The translations under genes were made by a program, and so were the position numbers. From positions 1 through 50,541 of the forward strand of contig CAKRCW010000013.1 of NCBI GenBank assembly GCA_934309145.1: 50,541 nucleotides of DNA. The letters run 5' to 3'. Positions 8,183-17,419 of the stretch are shown piece after piece. The notes beneath the pieces were generated by a model, which did no database searches, had not been told where the DNA came from, and worked only from the letters and a program-made list of their open reading frames with translations. Position 1 is the first letter of the stretch. The number at the start of each line of letters is the position of its first letter. The DNA comes from an uncultured Lachnospiraceae bacterium (GTDB taxonomy: Bacteria > Bacillota > Clostridia > Lachnospirales > Lachnospiraceae).

Positions 8183-9391
8183 TTAATTGATGCCTGCTGT
8201 TCTTATTCTGCTGATTACTTCTATCGCCTTTGCACTATTCTCGAATTTTTCCTCTGTCATATCTGATGTAAGGAATGCAGTCTCACCTGTAACTCCCTCT
8301 GCACAGATATATTTAACCTCGCCAAATGCCTTCTCGATATCTTCTTTAGAGCTTGTTGTTCTTACAAAGAAGCTGCATATATAATCCTTCTTATCACCGA
8401 GAACAACCTTCTCCTTATCCCAAATTGTCATTATATTTGAGCCCTCATGCTTTGCAGCATCAACTACGTCTGCAACTACCGCACTGGCTGTAGGAAGCTT
8501 ACCAGCACCCTTGCCATAGAACATTGTATCTCCGAGCATATTGCCATTTAAGAATATTCCGTTAAATACGCCGTTGACATTTCTAAGAGGATGCTCTTTG
8601 CCAATAATAAACGGAGCAACAAGTGAATATATCTTGCCATCAGCCCACTTGCTTGTTCCAAGAAGCTTTATAGCTCCGTCCATAGCCTTGGCATACTTGA
8701 TATCTGTTCCGGTTATCTTAGTGATACCCTCTGTATATATATCCTCATAATCTACCTGTTTTCCACATACAAGGGATGTAAGTATTGCTATCTTACGACA
8801 CGCATCATATCCCTCAACATCTGCCTCAGGATTTCTCTCAGCATATCCTTTATCCTGTGCTATCTTAAGAACCGAATCAAAGTCTGAGCCCTCATCTGTC
8901 ATCTTTGTAAGTATATAATTAGTTGTTCCATTCAATATACCGGTAATCTCATATATCTCATCAGCAGTCAAAGACTGATTTATAGGTCTGATAATAGGTA
9001 TTCCGCCACCTACACTCGCCTCAAAAAGGAAATTAACGTCATTTGACTTAGCTATCTCTAACAGCTCTGCTCCATGTGCAGCAACAAGTTCCTTGTTAGA
9101 TGTTACAACGCTCTTTCCTGCCTCTAAAGCACTCTTTACGAAGCCATATGCAGGGTTGATTCCTCCCATAACCTCTACTATGATTGAAACAGAAGGATCC
9201 TGTAATATAATGTTGTAATCATGCACAAGAATCTCCTGAACAGGGTCTCCCGGGAAATCTCTTAAATCAAGCACATATTTGATGTTGATCTCCTTGCCTG
9301 CTCTCTTATTTACTATGCTGTGGTTCTTATTAATTACCTCAACCACGCCTGAACCTACTGTACCATATCCCAGAACTGCAATATTTGTCAT
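8183..9391 (-). CDS. hom: Homoserine dehydrogenase
   Basis: Reduces aspartate semialdehyde to homoserine with NAD(P)H. The 402-residue protein has an N-terminal Rossmann motif GYGTVGSG (8-15), the substrate-domain signature GILNGTTNYILT, GYAERNPEADVEGYDACRK, and a C-terminal ACT-like regulatory tail (about 340-402). It precedes lysC, so the first and third steps of the pathway are made from one transcript. The ATG at 9391 has GAGGAG 8 bases upstream; it starts 12 bases after the cheW-like gene. Confidence 0.95.
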   Translation of the reverse strand: MTNIAVLGYGTVGSGVVEVINKNHSIVNKRAGKEINIKYVLDLRDFPGDPVQEILVHDYNIILQDPSVSIIVEVMGGINPAYGFVKSALEAGKSVVTSNKELVAAHGAELLEIAKSNDVNFLFEASVGGGIPIIRPINQSLTADEIYEITGILNGTTNYILTKMTDEGSDFDSVLKIAQDKGYAERNPEADVEGYDACRKIAILTSLVCGKQVDYEDIYTEGITKITGTDIKYAKAMDGAIKLLGTSKWADGKIYSLVAPFIIGKEHPLRNVNGVFNGIFLNGNMLGDTMFYGKGAGKLPTASAVVADVVDAAKHEGSNIMTIWDKEKVVLGDKKDYICSFFVRTTSSKEDIEKAFGEVKYICAEGVTGETAFLTSDMTEEKFENSAKAIEVISRIRTAGIN

Positions 9392-9403
9392 CTCGTCATC
9401 TCC

Positions 9404-9895
9404 TCAATTTTCGCTATTTTTCTTCTCTTCCAACGCATTTGATACATTGGCAAATTCACTCTCTGACATGATGTTATCTATAGATACGCTGATCATTATG
9501 CCTGCCTCTTTCTCCTCTGGAAGCTTTATGTTGACAACGTTTTCCAGATAACCTGTTTCATCACTACACACAACCGAAGGTGCATCCTTTATATCCTCAT
9601 CCAAAACAGCAACTATTCCGAGAACATCATCCACCTCGAATCCCATCTTAAAGCCATGTGTCTCTGTTACCAGCAATTGTCTTTCGCCAGAATTACTGTC
9701 ATCTATTCCAAACCTTCCCTTAAGGTCATAGATAGGCACTATCTGTTCACGCAGATATATTATACCCTTGATAAAATCAGCTCCCATGGGAACTGATATA
9801 ATATTGTACACCTGCTCTATGCCATTTATATTTGACAAACGCATACAGTACCTTTGTTCTCCTAACGTGTAAACAATGTATTTTGTATCTGCCAT
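9404..9895 (-). CDS. CheW-like chemotaxis coupling protein
   Basis: A single CheW domain of 163 residues: KYIVYTLGEQRYCM at the start, GIIYLREQIVPIYDLKGRFG in the middle, LLVTETHGFKMGFEVDDVLGIV after it. CheW couples chemoreceptors to the CheA kinase at the membrane. No other chemotaxis gene is nearby; the gene sits between prfB (1 base apart) and hom (12 bases), which is odd for CheW and suggests either chance operon insertion or a solo scaffold role. The C-terminus is a short charged coil (NALEEKKNSEN). Confidence 0.88.
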   Translation of the reverse strand: MADTKYIVYTLGEQRYCMRLSNINGIEQVYNIISVPMGADFIKGIIYLREQIVPIYDLKGRFGIDDSNSGERQLLVTETHGFKMGFEVDDVLGIVAVLDEDIKDAPSVVCSDETGYLENVVNIKLPEEKEAGIMISVSIDNIMSESEFANVSNALEEKKNSEN

Positions 9896-9896
9896 A

Positions 9897-11019
9897 TTAT
9901 ATATCCCCCTCTTGGCGTGTATTAATCCATTTTAGGTACGCATTTATAAATGAATCTATATCTCCATCCAAGACTGCCTGTGCATTACCGCTCTCACAAC
10001 CTGTACGATTGTCCTTAACCATAGTGTAAGGCTGTAAAACATATGAGCGAATCTGGCTACCCCAGCCATTATCTGTTACTTCTCCGCGGATATCTGAAAT
10101 CTTCTCCAGATTCTCCTGTTGTTTTATAAGATACAGCTTGGACATAAGCATCTTCATAGCCTTGTCCTTGTTGCTATGCTGTGACCTTTCGTTCTGACAC
10201 TGTACCACAACTCCTGTAGGAATATGGGTAATTCTTACTGCCGATGAAGTCTTATTGATATGCTGTCCACCTGCACCGCTTGAACGGTAGGTGTCAATTC
10301 TTAAGTCATCATCATTGATATCAACCTCTATGTTATCATCAAGCTCCGGCATTACGTCAACCGCAGCAAACGAGGTCTGCCTCTTACCAGCCGCATTAAA
10401 CGGTGATATTCTGACAAGGCGGTGAACGCCCTTCTCAGATTTCATATAACCGTAGGCATGCAAGCCATTAACCTGAAATGTGACTGATTTAATTCCTGCC
10501 TCATCACCCTCAAGGTAATCTAAGACCTCTATAGTGAATCCCTTTTTCTCAGCCCATCTTGTATACATTCGATATAACATCTCTGTCCAGTCGCAGGACT
10601 CAGTTCCTCCTGCACCTGCATGAATATTAATTACTGCATTGTTCTCATCGAACTCCCCGGACAAAAGAGTTTCTATCCTAAGCTCCTCGAAATCCTTCTT
10701 GAACTGAGCAAACTCCTGCTCAATCTCGCCAAGCAAATCGCTGTCATTTTCTTCCTCTGCCATCTCTATAAGTGTCTCAATGTCCTCATAGGCTGTCACC
10801 AGATTGTTATATCTCTCCAATGTGTCCTTCAGATTCTTAAGCTCCTTGGTGACCTGCTGGCTTGCTGCGACATTGTCCCAGAAATCAGGAGCCTCCATCT
10901 TAGCCGTAAGCTCACTTATTCTAATCTCCTTATTAGCGATGTCAAAGTGAATCCCTCACTTCATTAAGTGGTGCTTTATATTCATTTAGCCCGAATCTGT
11001 ACTGATCCAATTCTATCAC
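9897..11019 (-). CDS. prfB: Peptide chain release factor 2 (programmed +1 frameshift)
   Basis: RF2 ends translation at UAA and UGA. The gene is in two frames. Frame one runs from a GTG at 11019 for 25 codons (IELDQYRFGLNEYKAPLNEV...) to an in-frame TGA at 10944-10942; after a +1 slip at CTT-TGA-C, decoding continues from GAC (10943) to 9897, giving about 373 residues. The second part has the SPF stop-recognition tripeptide (RISPFNAAGKRQ) and the peptidyl-hydrolase GGQ (SSGAGGQHINKT). It starts 15 bases downstream of secA and touches cheW. The start codon is inferred from the frame and a GGCAGGTG site; the frameshift is conserved biology, not damage. Confidence 0.95.
10941..10956 (-). promoter_or_regulatory. 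RF2 autoregulatory frameshift site
   Basis: The sequence AGG GAT TCA CTT TGA C has an internal Shine-Dalgarno-like AGG and a slippery CTT followed by TGA as codon 26. This is the spacing of the well-studied E. coli prfB site. When RF2 is scarce the ribosome pauses at TGA and slips +1, restoring RF2 synthesis. Confidence 0.93.
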
Positions 11020-11034
11020 TTAATTCACCTGCCT

Positions 11035-13608
11035 CTACAGATTTCTTCCACAGCACATCTTGTACTTCTTGCCGCTTCCACACGGACAAGGATCGTTTCT
11101 TCCTATCTTGGCACTCTGTCTCTTGACAGGACCTCTCTTAGCAGAATCATCACGGTTTGTTCCGGTAACCTTAGCTACCTCTTCTCTCTCAACCTTCTGC
11201 TCTATCTTAACGTGAAGTATCATTCTTACTGTATCTTCACGGATGGCTGCTGTCATCTCATTGAACATATCGTAGCCTGCAAACTTGTACTCAACAACAG
11301 GATCCTTGCTTCCGTATGCCTGAAGGCTTATACCCTGTCTTAACTGTGTCATATCATCGATATGAGCCATCCATTTCTTATCTATAACCTTAAGAAGGAT
11401 TACACGCTCTATCTCTCTCATGTGCTCCTGCTCTGGGAACTCTGCCTCCTTAGCCTCATATACCTTGGCAGCTTCTTCCTTAAGTCTCTGCTTAAATTCC
11501 TTGAGGTTTCCAGACTTTTTCTCCTTATCGGTAAGTACGATAGGCTGAAGCGGTACGATAGGGATAAGCAGTCTGTTAAGCTCCTCTATCTCCCATGCAT
11601 CAGGTGAAAGGTCTGAAGAACAGGTCTTATCTATATAACTTTCAACTGTATCCTGAACAAACTTAAATACAACGTCTCTCATGTTCTCGCCATCAAGAAC
11701 ACGTCTTCTCTCTGCATAAATAACTTCTCTCTGCTCGTTATTAACCTGATCATACTCAAGCAGACTTCTTCTTATAGCAAAGTTGTTAGACTCTATCTTC
11801 TTCTGAGCCTTTTCAATGAACTTAGTTATAGTCTTATGCTGTATCTCCTCACCCTCAGGAATCTTTAGGGCTTCATATACAGCCTTAACCTTCTCTGAGC
11901 CGAACAATCTCATAAGATCATCATCAAGTGAGAGGTAGAACTTAGACTCACCCGGATCTCCCTGTCTACCTGCACGTCCACGGAGCTGATTATCTATTCT
12001 TCGTGACTCATGTCTCTCTGTACCTATAATCTTAAGTCCACCTAACTCTGCAACCCCCTCACCAAGCTTGATATCTGTACCACGACCAGCCATGTTAGTA
12101 GCTATGGTTACTGCACCACGCTGTCCTGCGTCTGCAACTATCTCAGCCTCCAGCTCATGGAACTTAGCATTAAGTACCTTGTGCTGTATGCCACGCTTAG
12201 TCAACATTCTTGACAGCTCCTCTGATGCATCGATTGTTATAGTACCAACCAATACCGGCTGTCCCTTATCATGTGCTTCTGCAACTGCCTCTACTATAGC
12301 CTTAAGTTTCTCTGGCTTTGTCTTAAATACGGAATCCTGATGGTCGATTCTCTTAACAGGAAGGTTTGTAGGTACTTCTACAACATCCATTCCATATATC
12401 TCTCTGAACTCATTCTCCTCTGTCAGGGCTGTACCTGTCATACCAGCCTTCTTCTTGTATTTGTTGAAGAAGTTCTGGAAGGTTATGGTTGCAAGAGTTC
12501 TGCTCTCACGTTTAACCTTAACATTCTCCTTAGCCTCTATAGCCTGATGAAGACCATCTGAGAATCGTCTACCCGGCATAATACGTCCTGTAAACTCATC
12601 TACTATAAGAACCTCATCATCCTTAACAACATAATCCTTATCTCTGAACATAAGTGCATGAGCACGAAGTGCCATAATCATGTTGTGCTGTATATCAATA
12701 TTATCTGCATCTGAGAAGTTATCTATATGGAAGAACTGCTCAACCTCCTTGACACCCTGTGCAGTAAGGACAACCTGCTTGTCCTTCTCATTAACAAGGT
12801 AATCTCCATCCTCCTCAAGCTCATTACCCATGATGGCATCCATCTTAGAGAGCTCCATAGATGCCGTACCACGCTTCATTCTTCTTGCAAGGTAATCACA
12901 CATCTTATAAAGGTCTGTTGACTTGCCACTCTGACCTGATATGATAAGTGGTGTTCTTGCCTCATCAATAAGAACAGAGTCAACCTCATCCACTATTGCA
13001 TAATGCAATTCTCTCTGAACCAACTGTTCCTTATATATAACCATGTTATCTCTAAGGTAATCAAATCCGAGCTCGTTGTTGGTTACATATGTAATATCGC
13101 AGTTGTATGCTTCTCTTCTCTCATCATTCTTATAGCTGTTAAGAATGACACCTACCTTAAGTCCTAAGAACTCATGTACCTTACCCATCCACTCTGCATC
13201 ACGCTTGGCAAGGTAATCATTAACGGTAACTATATGGACACCCTTACCCTCAAGTGCATTCAGATACGCAGGTAACGTAGATACAAGTGTCTTACCTTCA
13301 CCTGTTCTCATCTCAGGAATACGTCCCTGATGAAGAAGAATACCTCCGATAAGCTGTACACGGTAATGCTTCATATGAAGTACTCTTGATGCAGCCTCTC
13401 TTACAACTGCAAATGCTTCTACGAGCAAGTCATCTAATGTCTCACCGTCAGCAAGTCTCTTCTTAAATTCATCAGTCTTAGCCTTTAATTCCTCGTCACT
13501 TAATGCCTGCATTTTTTCATCAAGTGCATCTATCTTATCCACTATAGGATATATCCTCTTTAATTCCTTTTCACTATGAGTGCCGAATACCTTTTCAACA
13601 AAACCCAT
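11035..13608 (-). CDS. secA: Protein translocase ATPase SecA
   Basis: SecA is the motor that pushes preproteins through SecYEG at the membrane. The 857-residue protein has Walker A MRTGEGKT (about 100-107), DEVDSVLIDEARTPL, the GTFT-type region FTGRIMPGRR, NMAGRGTDIKLG and RGRAGRQGDPG of the second nucleotide-binding domain, and a C-terminal SEC-C zinc motif CPCGSGKKYKMCC that binds SecB or ribosomes. Full length, no damage seen. It leads the large minus-strand operon and is divergent from the glycosyltransferase genes. The start has GGAGG upstream. Confidence 0.97.
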   Translation of the reverse strand: MGFVEKVFGTHSEKELKRIYPIVDKIDALDEKMQALSDEELKAKTDEFKKRLADGETLDDLLVEAFAVVREAASRVLHMKHYRVQLIGGILLHQGRIPEMRTGEGKTLVSTLPAYLNALEGKGVHIVTVNDYLAKRDAEWMGKVHEFLGLKVGVILNSYKNDERREAYNCDITYVTNNELGFDYLRDNMVIYKEQLVQRELHYAIVDEVDSVLIDEARTPLIISGQSGKSTDLYKMCDYLARRMKRGTASMELSKMDAIMGNELEEDGDYLVNEKDKQVVLTAQGVKEVEQFFHIDNFSDADNIDIQHNMIMALRAHALMFRDKDYVVKDDEVLIVDEFTGRIMPGRRFSDGLHQAIEAKENVKVKRESRTLATITFQNFFNKYKKKAGMTGTALTEENEFREIYGMDVVEVPTNLPVKRIDHQDSVFKTKPEKLKAIVEAVAEAHDKGQPVLVGTITIDASEELSRMLTKRGIQHKVLNAKFHELEAEIVADAGQRGAVTIATNMAGRGTDIKLGEGVAELGGLKIIGTERHESRRIDNQLRGRAGRQGDPGESKFYLSLDDDLMRLFGSEKVKAVYEALKIPEGEEIQHKTITKFIEKAQKKIESNNFAIRRSLLEYDQVNNEQREVIYAERRRVLDGENMRDVVFKFVQDTVESYIDKTCSSDLSPDAWEIEELNRLLIPIVPLQPIVLTDKEKKSGNLKEFKQRLKEEAAKVYEAKEAEFPEQEHMREIERVILLKVIDKKWMAHIDDMTQLRQGISLQAYGSKDPVVEYKFAGYDMFNEMTAAIREDTVRMILHVKIEQKVEREEVAKVTGTNRDDSAKRGPVKRQSAKIGRNDPCPCGSGKKYKMCCGRNL

Positions 13609-13645
13609 TATTTAATTACCTCCGAATCTGTATATCACAACCCTA

Positions 13646-13674
13646 AATATAGCATTATTCCAATATTAAGGCAA
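13646..13674 (-). promoter_or_regulatory. Predicted sigma-A promoter for secA
   Basis: On the minus strand TTGCCT (13674-13669), a 17-base spacer and TATATT (13651-13646) lie about 38 bases upstream of the secA start. Inferred from consensus only. Confidence 0.6.
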
Positions 13675-13700
13675 GTTTTTTCTAACTCTCTTAGTGACAT

Positions 13701-13726
13701 CAATTAGATATACAACTATCTAATTG
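13701..13726. promoter_or_regulatory. Perfect inverted repeat, candidate operator
   Basis: CAATTAGATA - 6 bases - TATCTAATTG is a perfect 10-bp inverted repeat. Its right arm overlaps the first bases of the -35 element of the glycosyltransferase promoter, and it lies upstream of the secA -35. There is no T-tract, so a terminator is unlikely. The arm spacing (one helical turn between half-site centres, roughly) fits a dimeric MarR- or TetR-like repressor; the protein is not identified here. Confidence 0.6.
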
Positions 13727-13752
13727 TTTTAACACAAAAAATAATGTATAAT
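13724..13752 (+). promoter_or_regulatory. Predicted sigma-A promoter for the glycosyltransferase genes
   Basis: TTGTTT (13724-13729), exactly 17 bases, then TATAAT (13747-13752), 45 bases before the start codon. A second TATAAT at 13777 is too close to the ribosome binding site to be the main -10. Confidence 0.65.
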
Positions 13753-13797
13753 CTAATTTGAGCGTTTTATATAGTTTATAATGTGAAAGGGCAGAAA

Positions 13798-14718
13798 ATG
13801 AGACCATCAGTGTATATTATGATGTCCACCTACAATGGTGAGCATTATGTAAGCGAACAAATAGAAAGCATATTAAACCAGAGTCATGTTGATGTAACCA
13901 TAGCAATAAGAGATGATGGTTCATCGGACAACACAATGGATATCCTTAACAGCTATGCAAAAAAGCACAGCAACATATCTGTCATCTGTGGAGACAATCT
14001 GGGTTTCGCAGGAAGCTTTTGGAGTTTACTTTTGTCCGCACCTTTAACATATGATTACTACGCATTTTCTGATCAGGATGATGTGTGGGAGGCAAATAAG
14101 CTTGCCGCAGCGATACACGTTCTTCGCCAGTCTGATAACAAGCTTAAGCTGTATGCCTCTGCGCTTCAGGTAACTGACGAGAATTTGAACGTACAGTATA
14201 AAAATGAATTTCCAAAGCTGAAAATTAAACTAGGAAGTGCCATAACCCGTCCAAGATTATCAGGCTGCACCATGGTATTCGGAAGCGAGCTTCTAAGACT
14301 CTGCCAGTCATATGATATAACTAAGATAAATGGTGCAGGTATAAGCCACGACGTTGCCGTGTATCTCACAGCCCTGTCATGTGGCGGCAAGGTGTTATTC
14401 TCAAGAAAAAGCTATATCAAGCTGCGCAGACACGCAAGCACAGTCACAGGACATGGAAAAAGTATATTCAAGCGTATAGCAAGTGTGCTTGATATATTCA
14501 CAAAAAGAAAGCTTGAGGCAAGCATACAAACTGAATTTTTGTACAGCAATCTCAAGGAACACATGACACCGGAAAGCATTTTAATGTGTGAGGATATTCT
14601 TCACTACAGAGATTCTGTAAAGAATACTGTCGCATTTGCAAAGGACAAGAGGAACAAATGCAATATCATGAGCGTTGATATAGTTAATCTTTTTGCAATT
14701 TTATTTAGATGCTACTAA
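13798..14718 (+). CDS. Family 2 glycosyltransferase (rhamnosyltransferase-like)
   Basis: A GT-A fold glycosyltransferase of 306 residues. It begins VYIMMSTYNGEHYVSEQIES, then RDDGSSDNT (38-46) and the metal/sugar-nucleotide motif SDQDDVW (91-97), a variant common in rhamnosyltransferases that build cell-wall rhamnans. The C-terminal part has several basic segments and no clear membrane span, so it probably acts at the inner face of the membrane. I start at the ATG at 13798, with GAAAGGG 7 bases upstream, rather than the GTG at 13783. The next glycosyltransferase follows after 21 bases. The sugar specificity is inferred, not shown. Confidence 0.85.
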   Translation: MRPSVYIMMSTYNGEHYVSEQIESILNQSHVDVTIAIRDDGSSDNTMDILNSYAKKHSNISVICGDNLGFAGSFWSLLLSAPLTYDYYAFSDQDDVWEANKLAAAIHVLRQSDNKLKLYASALQVTDENLNVQYKNEFPKLKIKLGSAITRPRLSGCTMVFGSELLRLCQSYDITKINGAGISHDVAVYLTALSCGGKVLFSRKSYIKLRRHASTVTGHGKSIFKRIASVLDIFTKRKLEASIQTEFLYSNLKEHMTPESILMCEDILHYRDSVKNTVAFAKDKRNKCNIMSVDIVNLFAILFRCY

Positions 14719-14739
14719 TATTAATTTGAGGATATAATA

Positions 14740-15585
14740 ATGAACAGAAGTATAGCTGCCGGCATTGTCATGTGCAATCCCGACCTTAATCGTTTGACAA
14801 ATAACATAGACGCCATCATAAATCAGGTAGACCTGCTTATTCTTGTTGACAATGGTTCTAAGAATATATCAGAAATAAAGGAGCTTACAGCGACCTATTC
14901 CAAGGATATTCTTCTTGTAGAAAGCGAAAACAACAAGGGTATCGCATGGGCGTTAAACCGTATTCTTGAAAATGCTTTAAACAGAGGTATAAACTGGGTT
15001 ATAACCTTAGACCACGACTCTGTAGCTCCAGCCAATATTATAAAGGACTATTGTTCATTTTTGGACAGCACCAATATAAAGGAGACTTCTATAGGCATAT
15101 TGTGTCCTACTATAATCGATAACAACACAGGTGTATTAGAAGGCGGCTATGAGGATGCAAGACCTGTCAAGCGATGCATAACCTCAGGTGCATTTACATC
15201 CTGTGCGTGCTGGAAGGCTATCGGTGGTTTTGACGAAAAAATGTTTATAGACGGTGTTGATTTTGATTACTGCGACCGCCTATGGCTCAGTGATTTCAAG
15301 GTAATAAGAGTAGGCTCGATTAAACTTTCACATGAGCTTGGACACATGACAACTCACAGATTTCTCTTCAAAACCGTAAAGGTTCAAAACCACGGTCCAA
15401 AAAGAAAATATTATATCGTAAGAAATCGTTTTTACCTTGCAAGGAAAAGGCATACGCCTTTCTCTGTTTTGTATGCTTTTTGTTTTACAATTAAGTTTTC
15501 AGCCACAATAATTCTCTTCGAGAAGGATAAGGGTAAAAAAATGAAAGCTGTCCTTAGGGGAGTCCGTGACGGACTAAAAATGTAA
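14740..15585 (+). CDS. Family 2 glycosyltransferase (RfbF/rhamnosyltransferase-like)
   Basis: A second GT2 enzyme, 281 residues: VDNGSKN (37-43), NNKGIAWALN, TLDHDS (89-94, the DXD-type metal site), and a C-terminal ISGAF-like block ITSGAFTSCACWKAIGGFDEKMFIDGVDFDYC that is typical of dTDP-rhamnose-using enzymes. The pair with the preceding gene suggests two successive transfers in one surface polysaccharide. There is no polymerase, flippase or nucleotide-sugar gene beside them, so they may be a split-off pair completing a pathway encoded elsewhere. GAGG precedes the ATG. Confidence 0.83.
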   Translation: MNRSIAAGIVMCNPDLNRLTNNIDAIINQVDLLILVDNGSKNISEIKELTATYSKDILLVESENNKGIAWALNRILENALNRGINWVITLDHDSVAPANIIKDYCSFLDSTNIKETSIGILCPTIIDNNTGVLEGGYEDARPVKRCITSGAFTSCACWKAIGGFDEKMFIDGVDFDYCDRLWLSDFKVIRVGSIKLSHELGHMTTHRFLFKTVKVQNHGPKRKYYIVRNRFYLARKRHTPFSVLYAFCFTIKFSATIILFEKDKGKKMKAVLRGVRDGLKM

Positions 15586-15603
15586 TATCGAAAGTATTAA
15601 CAG

Positions 15604-15632
15604 TTGACTTCATTTTTTTAATCTCGTATAAT
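15604..15632 (+). promoter_or_regulatory. Predicted sigma-A promoter for pyrG
   Basis: TTGACT (15604-15609), 17-base spacer, TATAAT (15627-15632): close to consensus. The likely start falls at GGGATAAT (15640), leaving a leader of about 50 bases. The leader lacks the GGGC start and terminator of the Bacillus pyrG CTP-sensing attenuator. Confidence 0.75.
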
Positions 15633-15690
15633 TGTCCCTGGGATAATAAATCATATGCAAACTTATTTTTATTACTAGGGAGGACATTTT

Positions 15691-17295
15691 ATGTCAGTAA
15701 AATACATTTTCGTCACAGGAGGTGTTGTGTCAGGACTTGGCAAAGGCATTACTGCCGCTTCTCTTGGCCGTCTCCTTAAGGCTCGTGGCTACAAGGTCAC
15801 AAGCCAGAAATTCGATCCATACATCAACATGGATCCGGGTACCATGAACCCTATACAGCATGGTGAAGTTTTCGTAACAGATGATGGTGCTGAAACCGAC
15901 CTTGATCTCGGACACTATGAGCGTTTTATCGACGAAAGTCTTAACAAGCATTCCAATGTAACCACAGGTAAGGTATATTGGAGTATTCTGAACAAGGAGA
16001 GACGTGGTGACTTCGGAGGTCACACTGTTCAGGTTATTCCTCACATTACCAACGAAATTAAAGACCGTTTTTACAGAAATCCAGACTCAAAGGAGACTGA
16101 GATAGCAATTATTGAGGTTGGCGGTACTGTAGGTGATATCGAGAGCCAGCCTTATATGGAGGCAATCAGGCAATTTCAGTTAGATGTAGGACGTGACAAT
16201 TGTATTATGATTCACGTTACACTTATTCCTTATCTGAAATCCTCCGGTGAGTTAAAGACAAAGCCCACACAGGCAAGTGTCAAGAATTGTCAGTCACTCG
16301 GTATACAGCCTAATATACTTGTATGTCGTTCAGACCTTCCGCTCGATAAAGGAATCAAAGATAAAATTGCAAGATTCTGTAACGTACCTAGCGAGTGCGT
16401 CATCCAGAACCTTGATGTCGATGTATTATATGAAGTTCCACTTGCAATGGAACACGAGAAGCTTGCCAATGTAGTTTGTAAGTGTCTTAACATTCCTTGT
16501 CCGGAGCCTGATTTGGCAGACTGGATAGCCATGGTTGACAACTGGAAGCACCCTGAGAAAAAAGTTAAGGTTGCTTTAGTTGGAAAATACGTTTCACTCC
16601 ATGATGCATATATATCTGTAGTTGAGTCACTCAAGCATGCCGCTGTTGCCCACAAGGCAGAGGTTGAAATCAAATGGGTTGATTCCGAGACAGTAACCGC
16701 AGACAACGTAGCAGAAATTCTCGGCGATGTAACAGGAATTCTTGTTCCTGGCGGTTTTGGCGACAGAGGTATAGAAGGTATGATAGAGGCAATAAGATAT
16801 GCCCGCGAGAACAATATTCCATATCTTGGACTTTGCCTTGGTATGCAGCTTACTATCGTTGAATTTGTAAGAAATGTTGTCGGCTATTCAGATGCCAACA
16901 GTTCAGAATTTAATCCTAGCTCAAATCATCAGGTTATCCACATTATGCCTGACCAGAATGATGTAACAGACCTTGGCGGAACTCTTCGTCTTGGCTCATA
17001 CCCTTGTGTACTTAGCACTGATTCTAAAGCATATAAGCTCTACGGCAAGGAACTCATACACGAGAGACACAGACACAGATATGAGGTAAACAACGATTAT
17101 CGTCAGGTTCTTATAGATAACGGAATGGTTTTATCTGGTCTTTCTCCTGATGGTCATATCGTTGAGATGATAGAGCTTAAGGATCATCCTTGGTTTGTAG
17201 GAACACAGGCACATCCTGAGTTTAAGAGCAGACCTAATAAGGCTCACCCTCTCTTCCTCGGATTTATCGAGGCGGCATTAGGAAAGCAGAATTAA
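15691..17295 (+). CDS. pyrG: CTP synthase
   Basis: Makes CTP from UTP using glutamine nitrogen and ATP. The 534-residue protein has an N-terminal synthetase domain opening FVTGGVVSGLGKGI, then QKFDPYINMDPGTM, GGTVGDIE and the UTP/CTP site TKPTQASVKN. The C-terminal class I glutamine amidotransferase domain has the oxyanion and nucleophile segment GLCLGMQL (Cys near 380) and late His/Glu AHPEFKSRP. Full length. GGGAGG precedes the ATG, and it has its own promoter, separate from the glycosyltransferase pair. It is convergent with glmS. Confidence 0.97.
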   Translation: MSVKYIFVTGGVVSGLGKGITAASLGRLLKARGYKVTSQKFDPYINMDPGTMNPIQHGEVFVTDDGAETDLDLGHYERFIDESLNKHSNVTTGKVYWSILNKERRGDFGGHTVQVIPHITNEIKDRFYRNPDSKETEIAIIEVGGTVGDIESQPYMEAIRQFQLDVGRDNCIMIHVTLIPYLKSSGELKTKPTQASVKNCQSLGIQPNILVCRSDLPLDKGIKDKIARFCNVPSECVIQNLDVDVLYEVPLAMEHEKLANVVCKCLNIPCPEPDLADWIAMVDNWKHPEKKVKVALVGKYVSLHDAYISVVESLKHAAVAHKAEVEIKWVDSETVTADNVAEILGDVTGILVPGGFGDRGIEGMIEAIRYARENNIPYLGLCLGMQLTIVEFVRNVVGYSDANSSEFNPSSNHQVIHIMPDQNDVTDLGGTLRLGSYPCVLSTDSKAYKLYGKELIHERHRHRYEVNNDYRQVLIDNGMVLSGLSPDGHIVEMIELKDHPWFVGTQAHPEFKSRPNKAHPLFLGFIEAALGKQN

Positions 17296-17297
17296 AG

Positions 17298-17322
17298 AAG
17301 CGTAACCAGAACACGCTTTTAT
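17298..17322 (+). terminator. Short hairpin after pyrG
   Basis: AAGCGT / ACGCTT with a 9-nt loop, followed by TTATT, directly after the pyrG stop. A weak terminator; a stronger hairpin follows at 17335. Confidence 0.45.
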
Positions 17323-17334
17323 TAGAATAATAAA

Positions 17335-17392
17335 ATGGAGTTATACATCCGAACTTATATAAGCTCAGGATGCGTAACTCCATATTTTTATT
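17335..17392. terminator. Bidirectional terminator between pyrG and glmS
   Basis: A long stem of about 16 bp with a mismatch (ATGGAGTTATACATCC against GGATGCGTAACTCCAT) followed on the plus strand by ATTTTTATTT. On the minus strand the stem is followed by TTTTATTATT. It lies between two convergent genes and can serve both. Confidence 0.8.
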
Positions 17393-17419
17393 TATAATTC
17401 CTTCAACAGTAGAAATTAT

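Noticed and set aside
10898..11019. prfB as a frameshifted pseudogene
   Set aside because: The TGA is codon 26 in the CTT-TGA-C context with an upstream AGG, the conserved programmed site.
15633..15690. CTP-sensing attenuator in the pyrG leader
   Set aside because: The predicted start is GGGA, not GGGC, and no terminator hairpin lies between promoter and gene, so the known Bacillus mechanism does not fit.
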